Shown one piece after another: positions 32,849-44,832 of a stretch of 64,000 nucleotides of DNA. Position numbers and translations under genes: made by a program. Source of the stretch: Thermothielavioides terrestris NRRL 8126 (lineage: Eukaryota; Ascomycota; Sordariomycetes; Sordariales; Chaetomiaceae); the NCBI RefSeq assembly GCF_000226115.1, contig NC_016458.1, positions 620,001 through 684,000 of the forward strand. The letters run 5' to 3'. The notes below the pieces were generated by a model. The model was not told where the DNA came from and ran no database searches. It worked only from the letters and a program-made list of their open reading frames with translations. Each line of letters begins with the position of its first letter. Within the stretch, counting starts at the first letter, position 1.

Positions 32849-35800
32849 TCATAGCTCATCCGCCTTGGCGCTAGCCTCGTTCTTCTCGCTCGCCGGCTTC
32901 GCCGACTTCTCCTCGCGCTCCTTCTCGCCCTCGACACTCTGCTTGGGCTCGGGGATCTGCTCGTCTGGCACGACCCGCTTGGGCGTTTCCCGATCGACAC
33001 CTGCAGGACACGAGTCAGCAAATTTCCCTCCCCTCCCAAACAGGCCGGAGCCAACTGGGACAGGAACAGAACAAACAAAGAAAAAAGCCATACCCTCAAC
33101 GTCCGGGTGCGGCGGTGCAACGCCCGCCGCCGCAGCCTGGTTCTGCTGCTCCTGCGGAGGCTGGCCGCCGCCAGGCGGCAACAGGATCTCGTTGCCCTGG
33201 GCATCAATCAGGCGGGTGCGCGTCTCGTAGCGCGTTTTGAACTCGACCTTGCCCTCGAGAGCCTTGACCTGCTCCTCATTGAGGAGGTTGCCGTGCTGAT
33301 CGCGGTACTCGACATGCTGCTCGGTGCGGAGGAGCCGCTGGTTAGGCGGCAGCGGCGCACCCGAGACATTCGGCTTCCCTTCTTGCGCCTGCGCCGCCTT
33401 CTGAGCATCGGCGATGGGAATCTGGCCAGCCTGTCCGCCCGCTACGGGAGGCGGCGCCTGTTGGGCTTGAACGGATTGTTGAGGGGTCTGCACGGCGGCC
33501 GGAGTTGAGGGCAGAGTCTTGTATCCCTCGTACTAAGCAGACAGACCGGATGTTAGTTCAAAGATGCGAAAACCGTTACACTGCCGTGAGCGTGCGCATG
33601 GTTGGGTTTCTATGGCCGTAATCGTAACACATCCCTGGGAAGCCGTCCAATCCCAACATGACGGGGCATAACAGGGTACAGAAACCAGGAAACAGCCCTT
33701 CTTATCCACCGCCACCACATCGTTACATCGCAACTCATGCCCTCTGGGGCAGTTTCCGCTCAGGAATCACTCCATTGGGAAGACCACTTACGCTGTCCAA
33801 GAAGGTATTGCAATCCCAGTCCCAGGAGCTAAAGAGCTTGACGCGGTTGCACTCGGCCTTAGTCCAGGGATTCCCATACGCAAGAGGCGACAGCAGAGTG
33901 AAAACAACGACCGACAGGACCAGGAAGCCAACGGCGCAGGCCTTGCCGATGATGGGATTCTCCCTCAAGCCGACGCCGGGGATGCGAGCGAAGACAAAGT
34001 CGTAGAGCTGGCAGAACGCGATGATGGCGAAGTAAAGAGCCGGGAAGTAGTGGTGGAGGAATAGCTGGCGCTGCATGAGGAAGAAGGGGAAGTAGTGGAG
34101 AGCCCAGCCGAGCACGGAGGTGCCGATCTCGTAGTCGAACCGCTTGAAGACGGGGATCGAGTAGTCGTCGCAGCTGCGCTGCCACCGGAGGACGGCAATA
34201 CCCTTGAACAGGACGTAGACGACGACTGCGGCGGTGGCGCTCCACCAGACGACCGGGTTGCCAATCAGGTAGATCTGGCGGTGGTCCTTGCCCCAGAAGT
34301 TGATGCCGCGGCGGAGGATCGGCCACGAAGGCGGGCGAGAATCCCAAGCGTGGGACTCGACGAGACCAGCATTTGTCTTCCACATGACCTTCTGGAGCTC
34401 CCAAAACTTACCGAAGAAGCCGGGGTTGGCGTAGTTGACCTTCTCCGAGTCCGGACCGAGCTTGGGGTGGTCGTTGTACTCGACATACCACAGGCTGTTG
34501 GGAAGAGTGCCGCCGCGTGCGCACGTCACCTCCTGCTGCTCCGAAGCCCAGTCCGGCAGTCTGACTTTGTGGGAGAACAGCACGCAGCCCGTCATGACGT
34601 GGATAAGACGGAACTTTGTGTCGATGGTCCGCAGACGCTCCTGGGCTACGCCCGACTTGGACTTCTTCTTGACAATCTCGACGCGGAAGAAGTCGTTGGC
34701 ATCTCCGTCAAAGCCCTCGTAGCCGTAGGCCGAGACTTCGTTCTGCCAGTCGGCTTCCGTGATGGGCGGACGCACATCATGCGAGTGGAGACGGCGGTGG
34801 GTGGTAAGGTGGTAGAGGCGGATGATGGCACCGTTCTGGATGTACGGAGTCTCGGGAATGTTGTACCACGCGTTGGTGCCGTTGATCGGCTGGCCATTGC
34901 TGTCAAGAGGCTGGGTCTGGTTCTCGAAGAGCCACAGGTTGTTGTCGTCCTTGTGGGGGTAGAGAGTAACCTGCTGCTGCTTGGAGCCCGTCGGATACAT
35001 CAGGGGGTGCGAGTGCAGATAGCCGCCCTGGGTGTTCACGTGTCTGATGGTGACTCGGCTGCCCAACAGGACGTCGGCGGGGACGTCCTGCATGCCCTTC
35101 GAGTTGAGAGTCGACTGGAACTCGGAACTCATGAAGCCGTCGCCGTCGCCAGGGTTGACGAGGCAGAGAAAGTGGATTCCGAACATGGCCATGTAGAAGG
35201 TTAGGGGAATGAAGATCAGGCAGAAGACCCGAGCCATGAAGTGCTTCGCGAAAATGCGCTGGGGTATGCAGTCAGTCTACAACAGTCCCATGATTTAGTG
35301 GGGAAACGGCGGGCGTACGATTGTAACATGCTTGTAGTCCCCGAGCAGAACCCACAGGTGGACCAGAGTAATGGCGCCAACCCAGGCGATGGTGAAGAGG
35401 CCAACCCACTTGATGCTGAGGGTTACGCCCAGACCAAGGCCCGTCATGACGAGCCAGAACCACCAGCTAAGCCCGAAGGCGCGAGAGGGGCCGAGCTCCT
35501 GCTGGTTGCTGAACGAAATGAAGGAGAGAGCGGTGAAAGCGGTCGCGATCATCAGGGGAGAGTCGAGCAGGATCAGGCGTGCCTGAGTGAGCAGTCCGTT
35601 CTCTGCAACGGCGATCAATCAGTACTCGAAGTGAAGAGGGTCGCCCATGGGTAGCCAGACGAACCAAAGATGATGAGGCCAGCACCCATAGCGGCGGTGA
35701 ATGTACGGCAACCGGCAGCCTTGAGGGTCAGAAACATGGTCGGGGCGAGGAGGATGCCGCAGATGGCTGGGAACATGCGCATGGCCACATAGGGCACGCC

Positions 35801-36289
35801 GGGCTCGAGGTAGTCCTTGCCGATCTCCTTGAAGTCGAAGTTGCCGTCAAAGCCTGCGAGCCAGCCGAAGAGGGTGATCATCAGCTTCGCGAGCGGAGGG
35901 TGCACATCCATGAAGAAGCGGCCCTTGATATACTTGGAAGCGAAGCCGCCAAAGCTGTTGAACGGCACGAGTCAGTCTGGCGCACTGGGAGCAAGAGGCA
36001 GCCACCGGGGAAGTAGTGTGCAACAAACGTACTGGACCTCGTCGAAGACAACGCTGGTGGGCTGGTAGATGCGGAACAGGCGCACCGCGGCAGCCAGCAC
36101 GGTTATCCCGAGCATGAGCTGGAAATCCGAGCCCGGCAGCAGAAAGACATCATTGTCCTCGACGCCCTCGGACGAGTAGTCATCCTTGTGCTTCGCCGCT
36201 CTCGACTCCGGTCTATGGCCCGGATGGGAACGCGGCGGCGGGGGAGAGGCCCGCGCTACCGCCGGCTTAGAGCCCGCGGATCGAGCCAT
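32849..36289 (-). CDS. PMT1: Dolichyl-phosphate-mannose protein O-mannosyltransferase, PMT1 class
   Basis: The predicted protein has 962 residues from six exons: 36289-36033, 35954-35665, 35602-35319, 35258-33792, 33532-33094 and 33000-32849. It is a multispanning ER enzyme that transfers mannose from dolichol-phosphate mannose to Ser/Thr of secretory proteins. The first luminal loop has the catalytic acidic motif FDEVHFGGFASKYI, whose His codon is created by splicing exon 1 to exon 2. MDVHPPLAKLM and ENGLLTQARLILLDSPL follow. A MIR region (LGSRVTIRHVNTQGGYLHSH, KQQQVTLYPHKDDNN) occupies about residues 340-520. A C-terminal membrane block runs through VVWWSATAAVVVY and FALCQLYDF-like helices to FSSWDWDCNTFLDS. 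The MIR wording fits PMT1 rather than PMT2 or PMT4. An unusually long hydrophilic tail ends in KADEL, an ER-retrieval-like tetrapeptide. Confidence 0.93.
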
Positions 36290-37453
36290 GGTGGGCAGTT
36301 CTGCGGGGGAAGCTCGAAACAATCAAGGGGCGGCGATTCAGGCAGGGCTCTTCAGGCTCGAGGCGTTTCTGGCTGGGTCCAAACCGAGCTTCGAAACGGC
36401 GCGGCAGTGGTAGCCACAAACGGGTCGATCATACGGAGGAAGAACGGGGATTAACGAGAGTCGAGAAGGTGCAAGCTTCAATTACAAGGCTACCATCAAT
36501 CGGATCGAAGAAGGAAAAAGAAAAAACGGTCAGAAGAGCCAATCGACAACCGCGAAGGAAGAACAGTCAGCGTCGAAGAGGGAGACGCCAGTCAGTTAAC
36601 TTCAACCTCGGCGACAGCTGACGACGAAAGCTGAGAAAGGGGGCTGCAATTGGAGTCGCGCTGGCAGGCAGGCATGCGGAATAAATTGATCGAGCTTAAG
36701 TGGCCTCAACCCCTGTTCGGTCTAAGCATACACTAGAGTTGCACCACCTTCCATCGCTACATGGTAACACGGGTACATACACCGTAATACACGGCCGTAG
36801 CTGGCGGGAGCGCCGCCTGGGCTGAACACCCATTTTCTGCAGGAGCTTGGCATGACCCACTGCACGACCCAACAGAGCGGGCGTAAGTCAAAGCTAATAA
36901 CGTTAGTTAATTAACTACGAAGTAACGTTAGTTAAGCCAGCTGTGCAGTGGGCAGTTTACGAGCACTCTTGTACGTAAGGTAGCGTACTCGCAGGTGACC
37001 GATGCACAACCTTGTGGCTTCTGAGAAGCCTCTCATGAAGGCCAAGAAAGGGTGCTCTGAGTAAGGTAACTGTTTGCGGTACGGAGTACGGATACAGGCA
37101 CGGTGTCTTGCCAAATCAGGTACCTCGAGGCGGTCGAGGTAAGGCAGTCGTAGCCTTTTACGAGATCCAGATAGGGTGCAAAGGCCGTGCCCGCATCCGT
37201 ACATGGCTGGTAAGTTACGTGTACGGATTAGTCACGTAACACGCTGCAGGATTCTGGAGGAGCACGGGCCATAACCTGGTTTCGCTTCCAGTGGAAGCAA
37301 GTCTCAAACGGGCCAGGACTTCGAGAAGGCTGGAAGGCTGGCGTCTGGCAAACAACACAAACCAAACCGTCCGCGAGGCAACATCGACACCACAAACGGG
37401 GCAAAAAAGGAAACAATTTCCAAGTCAGGATCGCAACAACTGCATAACCCGCC
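36290..37453. other. Divergent upstream region of PMT1 and SF3A1
   Basis: This 1.2-kb spacer separates two housekeeping genes. It contains a 13-bp direct repeat (TAACGTTAGTTAA at 36898-36910 and 36923-36935) overlapping the perfect palindrome TAGTTAATTAACTA (36904-36917). Sequences such as TACGGAGTACGG near 37080 recur in other spacers of this window. No exon is supported. Confidence 0.6.
36898..36935. repeat. Direct repeat of TAACGTTAGTTAA with embedded palindrome
   Basis: Two perfect 13-bp copies start 25 bp apart, and the first overlaps the 14-bp palindrome TAGTTAATTAACTA. The position about 530 bp before the SF3A1 start and 610 bp before the PMT1 start would suit a regulatory site, but this is inference. 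Confidence 0.7.
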
Positions 37454-39126
37454 ATGGCTGTGGCGACGACAAATGGTGACGCCGCCTCCGCAGCTGCGGC
37501 TGCGCTTGACAACCTCAAGCCGCCGCCTGGGATCATCATCCCGCCGCCGGGCGAAATCCGCGAGGCGATCGAGAAGACGGCCGGGTATGTAATGCGCGGC
37601 GGCGCCGGCCTCGAGCAGCGCATCCGCGATAACCATGGGAAGAACCCCAAGTTCAGCTTCTTGATGACCAGCTCCGACCCGTACAACGCGTACTACGAAT
37701 GGCGCAAGCAGGAGATCAAGGCTGGGAGGGGCACCGCGCTGTCGACCGGCCGCGTCGGCGAGGCAGGTGCCGCGCCCGCCCCAGAAAAGCCCGCGGGGCC
37801 GCCGAAGCCGCCCGATTTCCAATTCTCAGCCCGTATGCCTCGAATGAGCCAGAAAGACTTGGAGATCGTGCGACTAACTGCCCTGTTCGTCGCCAAGAAC
37901 GGGCGCCCCTTCATGACACAGCTTGCCCAGCGTGAGGCCAGCAACCCCCAGTTCCAGTTCCTGATACCCAATCACACGTTCCACAACTTCTTCCAGAGCA
38001 TGGTCGATCAGTACTCGGTTCTCCTGCGCGAGGGCGGGGTCAGCAGCGACGGGTCGAATGCCCAGCAGGAGCGCATCAACCAGCTGCGCCAGAACGTGGC
38101 CGACAAGTTCAAGGTGTTAGCGCGCGCCAAACAGCGAGCAGCGTACGCCAAGTGGCAAGAGGCCGAGAAGGCGAAGCAGGAGGAGGAGGAAGAAAAGAAG
38201 AAGATCGAGTTTGCGCGGATCGACTGGAACGACTTCGTCGTCGTCGAGACCATCGTCTTCACAGAGGCAGACGACCAGGCGAACCTCCCACCTCCGACAA
38301 CGCTCAATGACCTTCAATACGCATCGCTAGAAGAGAAAAACAAGGTGTCGGTCAGTTCGAGTCTCCGCATCGAGGAAGCCTTCCCGTTCGAGGATACCAG
38401 CTACAATGCGTATCCTCCGCAAACGTACGGCGTACAGGCACCGGCGGCGCAGCAGCCACCACCGGCTGCCAACGCCCCTGCGCCCCAGGCGCACGGTGCT
38501 CCCGTGCACCTTGCCGCGCGGACGAGACCCTCCGAGGAGGAGACAGAGGCGCAGAAGATGCAAGAGAAGGAACAGGAACGCCTCCGCACGCAACAGGCCC
38601 AAGCCGAGGCCCGCAGTGGCCCGGCGCCCATGAAGATCAAGGAGGACTACGTCCCACGTGCAGCTCAGCGGGCGGCGAACAAGTTCGGCACACAGACTGC
38701 AATGTGCCCGAACTGCAAGCAGCAAATACCACTCAACGAGATGGACGAACATATGAGGAGTGAGTGCTCTCCATACCAGCATGTGTCCCCGCATCGGCGT
38801 GCTAACGGATTGCAGTCGAGCTACTTGATCCTCGGTGGAAAGAGCAGAAGGCCAAGGCCGAGGCTCGATATGCCACGACCAACCTCTCCACAGTGGACGT
38901 GGCCAACAACTTGAAACGCCTAGCCAGCCAGCGAAGCGATGTCTTCGACACCACCACAGGGCAGGCCGTTTCCGAAGAAGAACTGGCGCGGCGGAAGAAA
39001 GTTGCGCTGCACGCCTTCGATGGCAACCCGGACGGCAAGAGCCAAGCGCACATCAACCAGCTCCAGACATTCAATCTAGACGAGCAAATCCGAGCTATCC
39101 ACCAGAAGTTTGCCGACAAGAAGTGA
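37454..39126 (+). CDS. PRP21: Splicing factor 3A subunit 1 (Prp21/SF3A1)
   Basis: The predicted protein has 538 residues from two exons (37454-38759, 38816-39126). The intron is 56 nt with a perfect GCTAAC branch site and interrupts EHMR|IELLDPRW. SF3A1 is part of the U2 snRNP SF3a complex. The first SURP domain (EIREAIEKTAGYVMRGG to NAYYEWRKQEI, about residues 35-88) and the second (LEIVRLTALFVAKNGRPF to FHNFFQSMVDQYS, about 137-190) are both clear. A charged helix (QEAEKAKQEEEEEKKKIEF-like) and the SF3A1-specific MCPNCKQQIPLNEMDEHMR zinc-like element follow, then LDPRWKEQKAKAEAR and ATTNLSTVDVANNLKRLAS. The human protein's C-terminal ubiquitin-like domain is absent; the chain ends at FADKK, as is usual in fungi. 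Confidence 0.96.
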
Positions 39127-39918
39127 CAGCTTTGGCAAGGCTGTTTGTTTTTGCTCTTCACCCCTCTCCGTTCTGCGAGACCAGAACCGGGAGAAAGGCG
39201 CCAGAGGAAGCCGCGCGAGGCGAAACCTGAGAAAGAAGGCAGTTTATGGGAGTTTGTGTACATATGGGATAGAGCCGGCCGAAGGTGAGAAGACATTGCC
39301 TTTTCTATTATCTTGCGAGGCTCATGCCAACTGGCTTCACAGCAACCCAGCCCGGCAGGAGCATAGGGCTGGCTGCTGACGGCAACAATCTGGGCTCTTC
39401 GGCAGCGCAAACTGGATAATGGTAGTACCCGGTACGGGCATGTACAGTAGCAGCGCCGAAATACAGCACGGTGGTTGTATTCGGACCTAGGTGAGCTTGC
39501 GGTTGTGGTGGCGAGCCTGGCGGACAACGAACGAATGTTCCCGACGGTCCTCGTCGGTCCGATACGAGCGGACCAGGATCTTGGTCATTACCCGCAGCTT
39601 TGGCAGCTTTGGTCACAACTGCGCAGGGATCTGGAGGCTTGGCAGTCCAACGCCACCACCCCGCCTCTTTGATCAGTCGAGATAGGTCGTATCGACGGAT
39701 TACCTTACCTTCCTACAGGTGCCTACTAATTCTCTCGGCGACTGGCACTTCCTCCTGCTGGCGCAACTTTGCAAAAGCGACCCAAGGCGCGCGGCGCATT
39801 GACGCATCGACAAACCGCCTTTTTTTCACAACAGGAAAAGGGTAGGGGCCGTGCCCTTCCAGGTCAGCCCCGCCGAGGAGAAGCAACAAGCAACATCAAA
39901 CATTCCACATACCTCAAC
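39127..39918. other. Spacer between SF3A1 and SNX3
   Basis: This holds the 3' flank of SF3A1 and the promoter and leader of SNX3. A run of TTTTTTTC precedes the SNX3 leader near 39820-39828. I see no gene, repeat or RNA. Confidence 0.6.
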
Positions 39919-40603
39919 ATGATGGCGTCGCAAACGACCGGCACGACGCAAGCGGCCGGCGCCAGCGCCGAGCAACAACAGACTGCGCCGCAGAAGTCCC
40001 CGACTTCCCCCACCACCAACACCGCCGCCACCGCCGCCGCCGCGGCAGCGCGGCTGCACCGGCCGATCCTGCAGTCGATCCCGGACACGCGGCCGCAGTC
40101 GTTCGACGAGATCTACGGCCCGCCCGAGAACTTCCTGGAGATCGAGGTGCGCAACCCGCAGACGCACGGGATCGGGCGGCACATGTACACCGACTACGAG
40201 ATCGTGTGCCGCACCAACATCCCCGCCTTCAAGCTGCGCGCGTCGTCGGTGCGCCGCCGCTACTCCGACTTCGAGTACTTCCGCGACATCCTCGAGCGCG
40301 AGAGCGCCCGCGTCACCATCCCGCCGCTGCCCGGAAAGGTGTTCACCAACCGCTTCAGCGACGACGTCATCGAGGGCCGCCGCGCCGGGCTCGAGAAGTT
40401 CCTCAAGATCGTCGTCGGCCATCCGCTGCTGCAGACCGGCAGCAAGGTGCTGGCCGCGTTCGTGCAGGGTGAGTTTTTGGTACTCTCGTTGTGTCTGTCT
40501 GTGCACATGCCCATGGGGGAATGGCGAAGGTTGGGGGGCAAATGAAACTGACGGACCATATATTACATCTTCAGACCCCAACTGGGACCGCAACGCGTGG
40601 TGA
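39919..40603 (+). CDS. SNX3: Sorting nexin-3 (Grd19), PX-domain protein
   Basis: The predicted protein has 192 residues from two exons (39919-40468, 40575-40603). SNX3 binds phosphatidylinositol 3-phosphate on endosomes and retrieves cargo to the Golgi with retromer. A Gln/Thr/Ala-rich N-terminus precedes the PX domain, which starts with [15 protein letters not shown]. The phosphoinositide-binding [14 protein letters not shown] contains the key Arg, and [32 protein letters not shown] and the terminal DPNWDRNAW follow. The last exon is 29 nt and encodes only that terminal segment. Two Met codons open the frame; the first is used here. Confidence 0.95.
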
Positions 40604-42008
40604 CGCTGCCCAGGCGGCGGGCCTCGACGCCCGCCATCTCCGACGAGCTCCCCCCCGCCCGGTTTGTCAAGGCTGAGGGCTCTATTTGCCGAACGAAACT
40701 CTACGGACAAGGATACGGATAAGGGCTATCCACACAAGCCCAAGAAGCTGCGGAAACGGCCGCCGCGAGGTTGGTTTGAAGCCCACAAGTTGGGCGCCGA
40801 CGATGGTGATTGATTTGACAGAATGGATCGAGACTCGAGACACCGAAGTGCCTGCCTTACCAGCGTTGTTATTGGCATGGAAGGGATGCGCGGTGAGGGT
40901 TGATGGTTGGAACATGCTCGGGGGAATCAGCGGGAAGACGAAATCTGCCTCGAACGGCCAAGGTGAGGTTGAGGGAGGACAAACGAGCAAGGAGACAACT
41001 CGTTCCGCAGGACCACTAAACAACTTGATATTGCGTCTTCGTTTTCTGGCAAGTTGTTGTTTTCCATTACTTTGGGTCTTCAACAACACGAGATATCCAG
41101 TCTACATTTCTCTCAGCCAGTTATTCGGAGTCATCAACAACGGTGCATTTGACTTGATAAATGGGCGTCCCACATTTGCAGCTTAGTAAATAGTAGGAAC
41201 CGCGAGGCGAGACCGAACGAGGCCTGCGTCATTATTCAGCTGCCCTGAGATCTGCTCCAGAAACTTGGTGGATTGATGATGCTGGAGGGGATATCCATCA
41301 TTCCATCCAACCCAGCATCCAGCATCCAACATGAAGCATCCAGCGCCTTTCCAGCTTCTGTCCTCGTCATGGACCTGCCGTTGCCAGTATGCATCTTCCC
41401 TTTCTGAACCGCCTCATCGTACACTTCCATGCCAGCGTTCGTTCAGTCCCCCGCAAAGTGAAGAAGGATGCAACGCAAGCCCCGTCCGAAGTCCGCCGAA
41501 TCGTACACACCCCACGCAACTTCTCCTGGCCATGTGCCGTCCGTCAACCATGTTGACAACCGCCCGTTTTTTATCTTCACGCATTCCCCCATGCTCCCCA
41601 AAACGCCAAACACAACCTGCTGAATGCAAGAAAAGGGGTGTAGACAGAGAAAATACAAAGAAAGAAAAAAAGCAGAGTAGATGCAGCCCCGACCGATCCG
41701 ATCTATGGTTCCCTTTTCTATAGGTGATCGCAAGAGGGTACATGACAGTAGGGTATCTGTCGAGAATTCACAAGGGGCGCGGGGTGTTTTGAGCGGCGTT
41801 TGTTGGTGACGTCCACTGGAAAAGGAAATCCCGCCCGGATAAGATGGGGACGACGCCCCAGACGGTACGGGCCGCGCCCAGGTCGTCGGATGCTAAGTGT
41901 GATTAGTAATTTTACATGGTGGTGTACAGTTTGTTCGAAGGGCCGAGGTGTCTGCTGCAGCGCCAGAGCGAGACGACGGGCGAGGGGCGACGGATCCGGC
42001 GGGGTAGG
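40604..42008. other. Convergent region between SNX3 and RIM2
   Basis: This 1.4-kb convergent spacer contains the two 3' flanks. A short AGCATCCA-type repeat lies near 41308-41345. Small open frames on both strands (41331-41743) lack codon bias. No gene is supported. Confidence 0.6.
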
Positions 42009-43300
42009 TCATGCCGGAGTGTTGAGGAGTCGGAGAATGCTCTCGTACATGCCGAACATGATGGCCGCGCTAGGCACCGTCCGGAGCAGGTGCGGGGTCA
42101 TGCCGCCGTAGAGGCCGAGCATGCCCTCCTCCTTGAAGACGAGCTTGAAGCATTGGATGAGGCCGGTGTACTTGGGCCGGCCATCGGCCATGGGGGCCTG
42201 CCGCAGGCGGGTGCGAGCAACCTGCCAACAAAAAGTCAGTCAGCGTTTCTGTTGCCCGTGACGGAAGGCGAGAAAGGCGGGGGGACCCATACTTCATGTG
42301 GGTAGGTCAGGACAGCCGCGACAAGTTTCGCAAAGCCCGCAGCTCCGAACTTGCCGGTCCAGTCGACCGTGTGATCCCACCAGTTCTTCGGCCTGCCGCT
42401 GAGTACGATGCGCTCCTCTCTCCTGGCCAGCGACCGCTTGATCTGCTCGTAGAGCATCCAGTGCATGGTCGACTCGGCCACGCCCAGGTAGCTCGCGCTC
42501 ATGCCCTTGTAGAGGCCCCGGACGCCCTCCTCGCGCAGCACCTGCCGGATGCAGTCCACGCTGTTCTTGTAGCGCCTCTTGGCGACACCGCCGCTCTCTA
42601 TCGCCATGTTCTTGTCGAGTTGTAGGCGCGTCTTGACCATCCAGATGGGATTCGTCGCTGTGCTGGTGGCGATGCCGGCGAGGGCGGCCGCGCTGAGGTG
42701 CACCCAGGCCGAGTCCTTGCCGTCATTGAGGTACTCCCCGATTATGCGCTTGCCGTTGCCGTACGTGAAGAAGTTGATGGAGCGGGCGGGGATGACCCCG
42801 ACGAGGTTCGGGCCGAGCCCCTTGAAGAGCGCGCGTGGTCCTTCCTGGCGGTAGACGGACCCGAGGATAGATACGGTTTCGCTGAAGTGGAATGCGACCG
42901 CCCGCAACGGGTTCATGGATGCCGGGTGTGCAGCCCTGGAGGCTTTGATCTGCGCTTGATAGAAGTCGGATTGAAGTCGCGTCTTGAGCACATCAAGCGG
43001 TGCGGTCAGCGTGGCAGCCGTCATGCCCCCGATTCTGGTGGCAGAAGGCAAGATCAGTATGGCACGAGCCGCGCTAGATTCCAGCATTCGACATCCCCGG
43101 CAGCCTTACCCTCCCGCCACCATGTGCGCCCATGACTTTGCAAAGGGCGTTGCCCTGCGGCGGTTGACGATTGGGTCCCCTTGGCGCGACTCGGGATTGA
43201 TGTCGCCTGTCTCACGCGACTGAGTGAGGGGGGCATCGCCGTGCGATGTGGTCTTCTCGGGGCTACCAGGCATCGCCCTGGCGGCAGAGGCGGAAGCCAT
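42009..43300 (-). CDS. RIM2: Mitochondrial pyrimidine nucleotide carrier (Rim2-type)
   Basis: The predicted protein has 381 residues from three exons (43300-43110, 43034-42293, 42221-42009). It is an inner-membrane carrier with three tandem mitochondrial-carrier repeats. The signature motifs are PLDVLKTRLQ (repeat 1), PIWMVKTRLQ (repeat 2, with the Trp variant found in the pyrimidine nucleotide and NAD carrier branch) and PHEVARTRLR (repeat 3, split by the last intron after PHE). GGIGGMTAATLTAPLD and RSINFFTYGNGKRII also fit Rim2, which imports pyrimidine (deoxy)nucleotides for mitochondrial DNA and RNA synthesis. The N-terminal 60 residues are hydrophilic, as in fungal orthologues. Confidence 0.92.
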
Positions 43301-44424
43301 GGTCGCTTCCCGGGCGCTTCGGCAAGGGAGGAGGGAGATCGAAGGGAGATCGGTCGGAAACTAGCGTCCCGGCAGATCCACAAGACTAATGCCGAAATGC
43401 CCCCTTTGCCTCTCTTGAAGTCCAAACTAGGCGATCTGCATTGCTGTTGTCGACGTGGGAAGCCCGTCGCAAAACTAGACCGAGAGCGATCAACTGGCAT
43501 CGATAATATTGGATGAGATAAGGAGTGCAAGTGTTCTTGAACTTTTTTGCGTCAGTGAGCGAGACACGCTCATTGGCTCCGGCGGTTAATCTTCGGGTGG
43601 CGCGGTGCTGTGTGCACGTCATCACGTGAGGTCGTTCACTGGTCACTACGGTGGTGTTCTGCACGGACCCTTTCTTCAGCAAGCATTCTCGCTCACGCCA
43701 GAATGGCTGGCTTTCTCGCATTTGTTTACTGAAAAAGGAGAGCTTCCAGAACATCACTGCAAGTCCAAATCAGAGCCGCCGTGGGCAAACTCCACTAATG
43801 CCACAGCAAACAACGTCAAAAGGCGCAAGTTTTTCACTGTAGTTTTTTAATGGAAGGAGACGTTTGGGAATTTTTGAGTTAACTATGCTGTATGTCCGCG
43901 AGTCCCGTTACCTGCGAAAAGCCCAAAAAAAGGGGGCGAGAAAGGCGAGTCTCGAGAGGCCCATCCCATCCACCATTCCTGACCACACCACAACGCTGGC
44001 CGTCCCATAAAGGGGTCGACCCCTGAGACTGGCGGGTCCACATCCTGGCTTTGGCCATCATGGCTCCCCGAACTACCCCTAGCGCCCTAGTGTAGTTCCT
44101 GTCCTGGCCAGAAAAACGGCGGTCATATCATTGACCTAGGTCCTTTTTTTTATGATTTTTTTTCTTTTCGATTTTTCTCCTTTTTTGGTTCCTTTTTCAC
44201 GATATTACTGCTAGACCGGTGACCACCAGGACAGATCAACGAATAGCATCTGCCCCTTGATTCGTGGTACGCCCGGCCTGCATAGTGTGCGGTGTCGAAA
44301 AGACGACCAAAAACCCAGCACTCCTGGGCCATGTCGTTCAGTGGAAGAAAAAGAAAGAAAAGAGCCCTTTACCGAAGGAAATTGCGGAGAAATGAACTGG
44401 CGCTGCACGCTTGTGAGCGCTCGT

Positions 44425-44740
44425 CAAATCAATCTGATTTGTGTCGGGATGAATCGACCTGATTTGTAGTTGGGGTGCGCGGCTCTAGCACATCAGATCG
44501 CGGTTGGTGAGCTAGAATGGAGACTAGTTCGGATGTCCGAAATATCGTCGAGAAATTCAGATCGCGGTTCCCGCGGACAGAGCCGACGAAGATGGGATCC
44601 CGACTTCCGGAACCTTCTGAAGATCAGATCGCGACCGAGTTGGGATCGCGACAGGCCTGCTTGGCCAATGAAAATCAACTGTGATGCATAGTGCGGGCGA
44701 GATGGTATCGCGAAACAAAAACATCAGATCGCGGTTGTCC
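44425..44740. repeat. Cluster of CAGATCGCG-type short repeats
   Basis: CAGATCGCGGTT occurs at about 44494, 44559 and 44725. A fourth CAGATCGCG starts near 44625, and GATCGCGA also appears near 44644. CTGATTTGT occurs twice just upstream (about 44435 and 44459). Spacing is irregular, so this is a dispersed motif cluster rather than a strict tandem array. Confidence 0.65.
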
Positions 44741-44784
44741 GAGAAGAAAAAAAGAAAGAAAGCCCCAGCAGTCTTGGGAACTCC

Positions 44785-44822
44785 CCAAGAGCACAGGGCT
44801 CCTCCAAGAGCACAGGGCTCCT
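44785..44822. repeat. 19-bp perfect tandem duplication
   Basis: CCAAGAGCACAGGGCTCCT occurs twice head to tail (44785-44803 and 44804-44822), just beyond the stop codon of the RRM gene, probably in its 3' UTR. Confidence 0.85.
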
Positions 44823-44832
44823 CCTCCCTCAG

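Larger units (their letters stand above)
43301..44832. other. Region upstream of RIM2 and downstream of the RRM gene, with repeats
   Basis: The sequence holds a T-rich stretch (about 44146-44205), a cluster of CAGATCGCG-type repeats (44425-44740) and a 19-bp tandem duplication (44785-44822). No exon is supported. The last part is probably the 3' UTR of the RRM gene on the minus strand. Confidence 0.6.
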
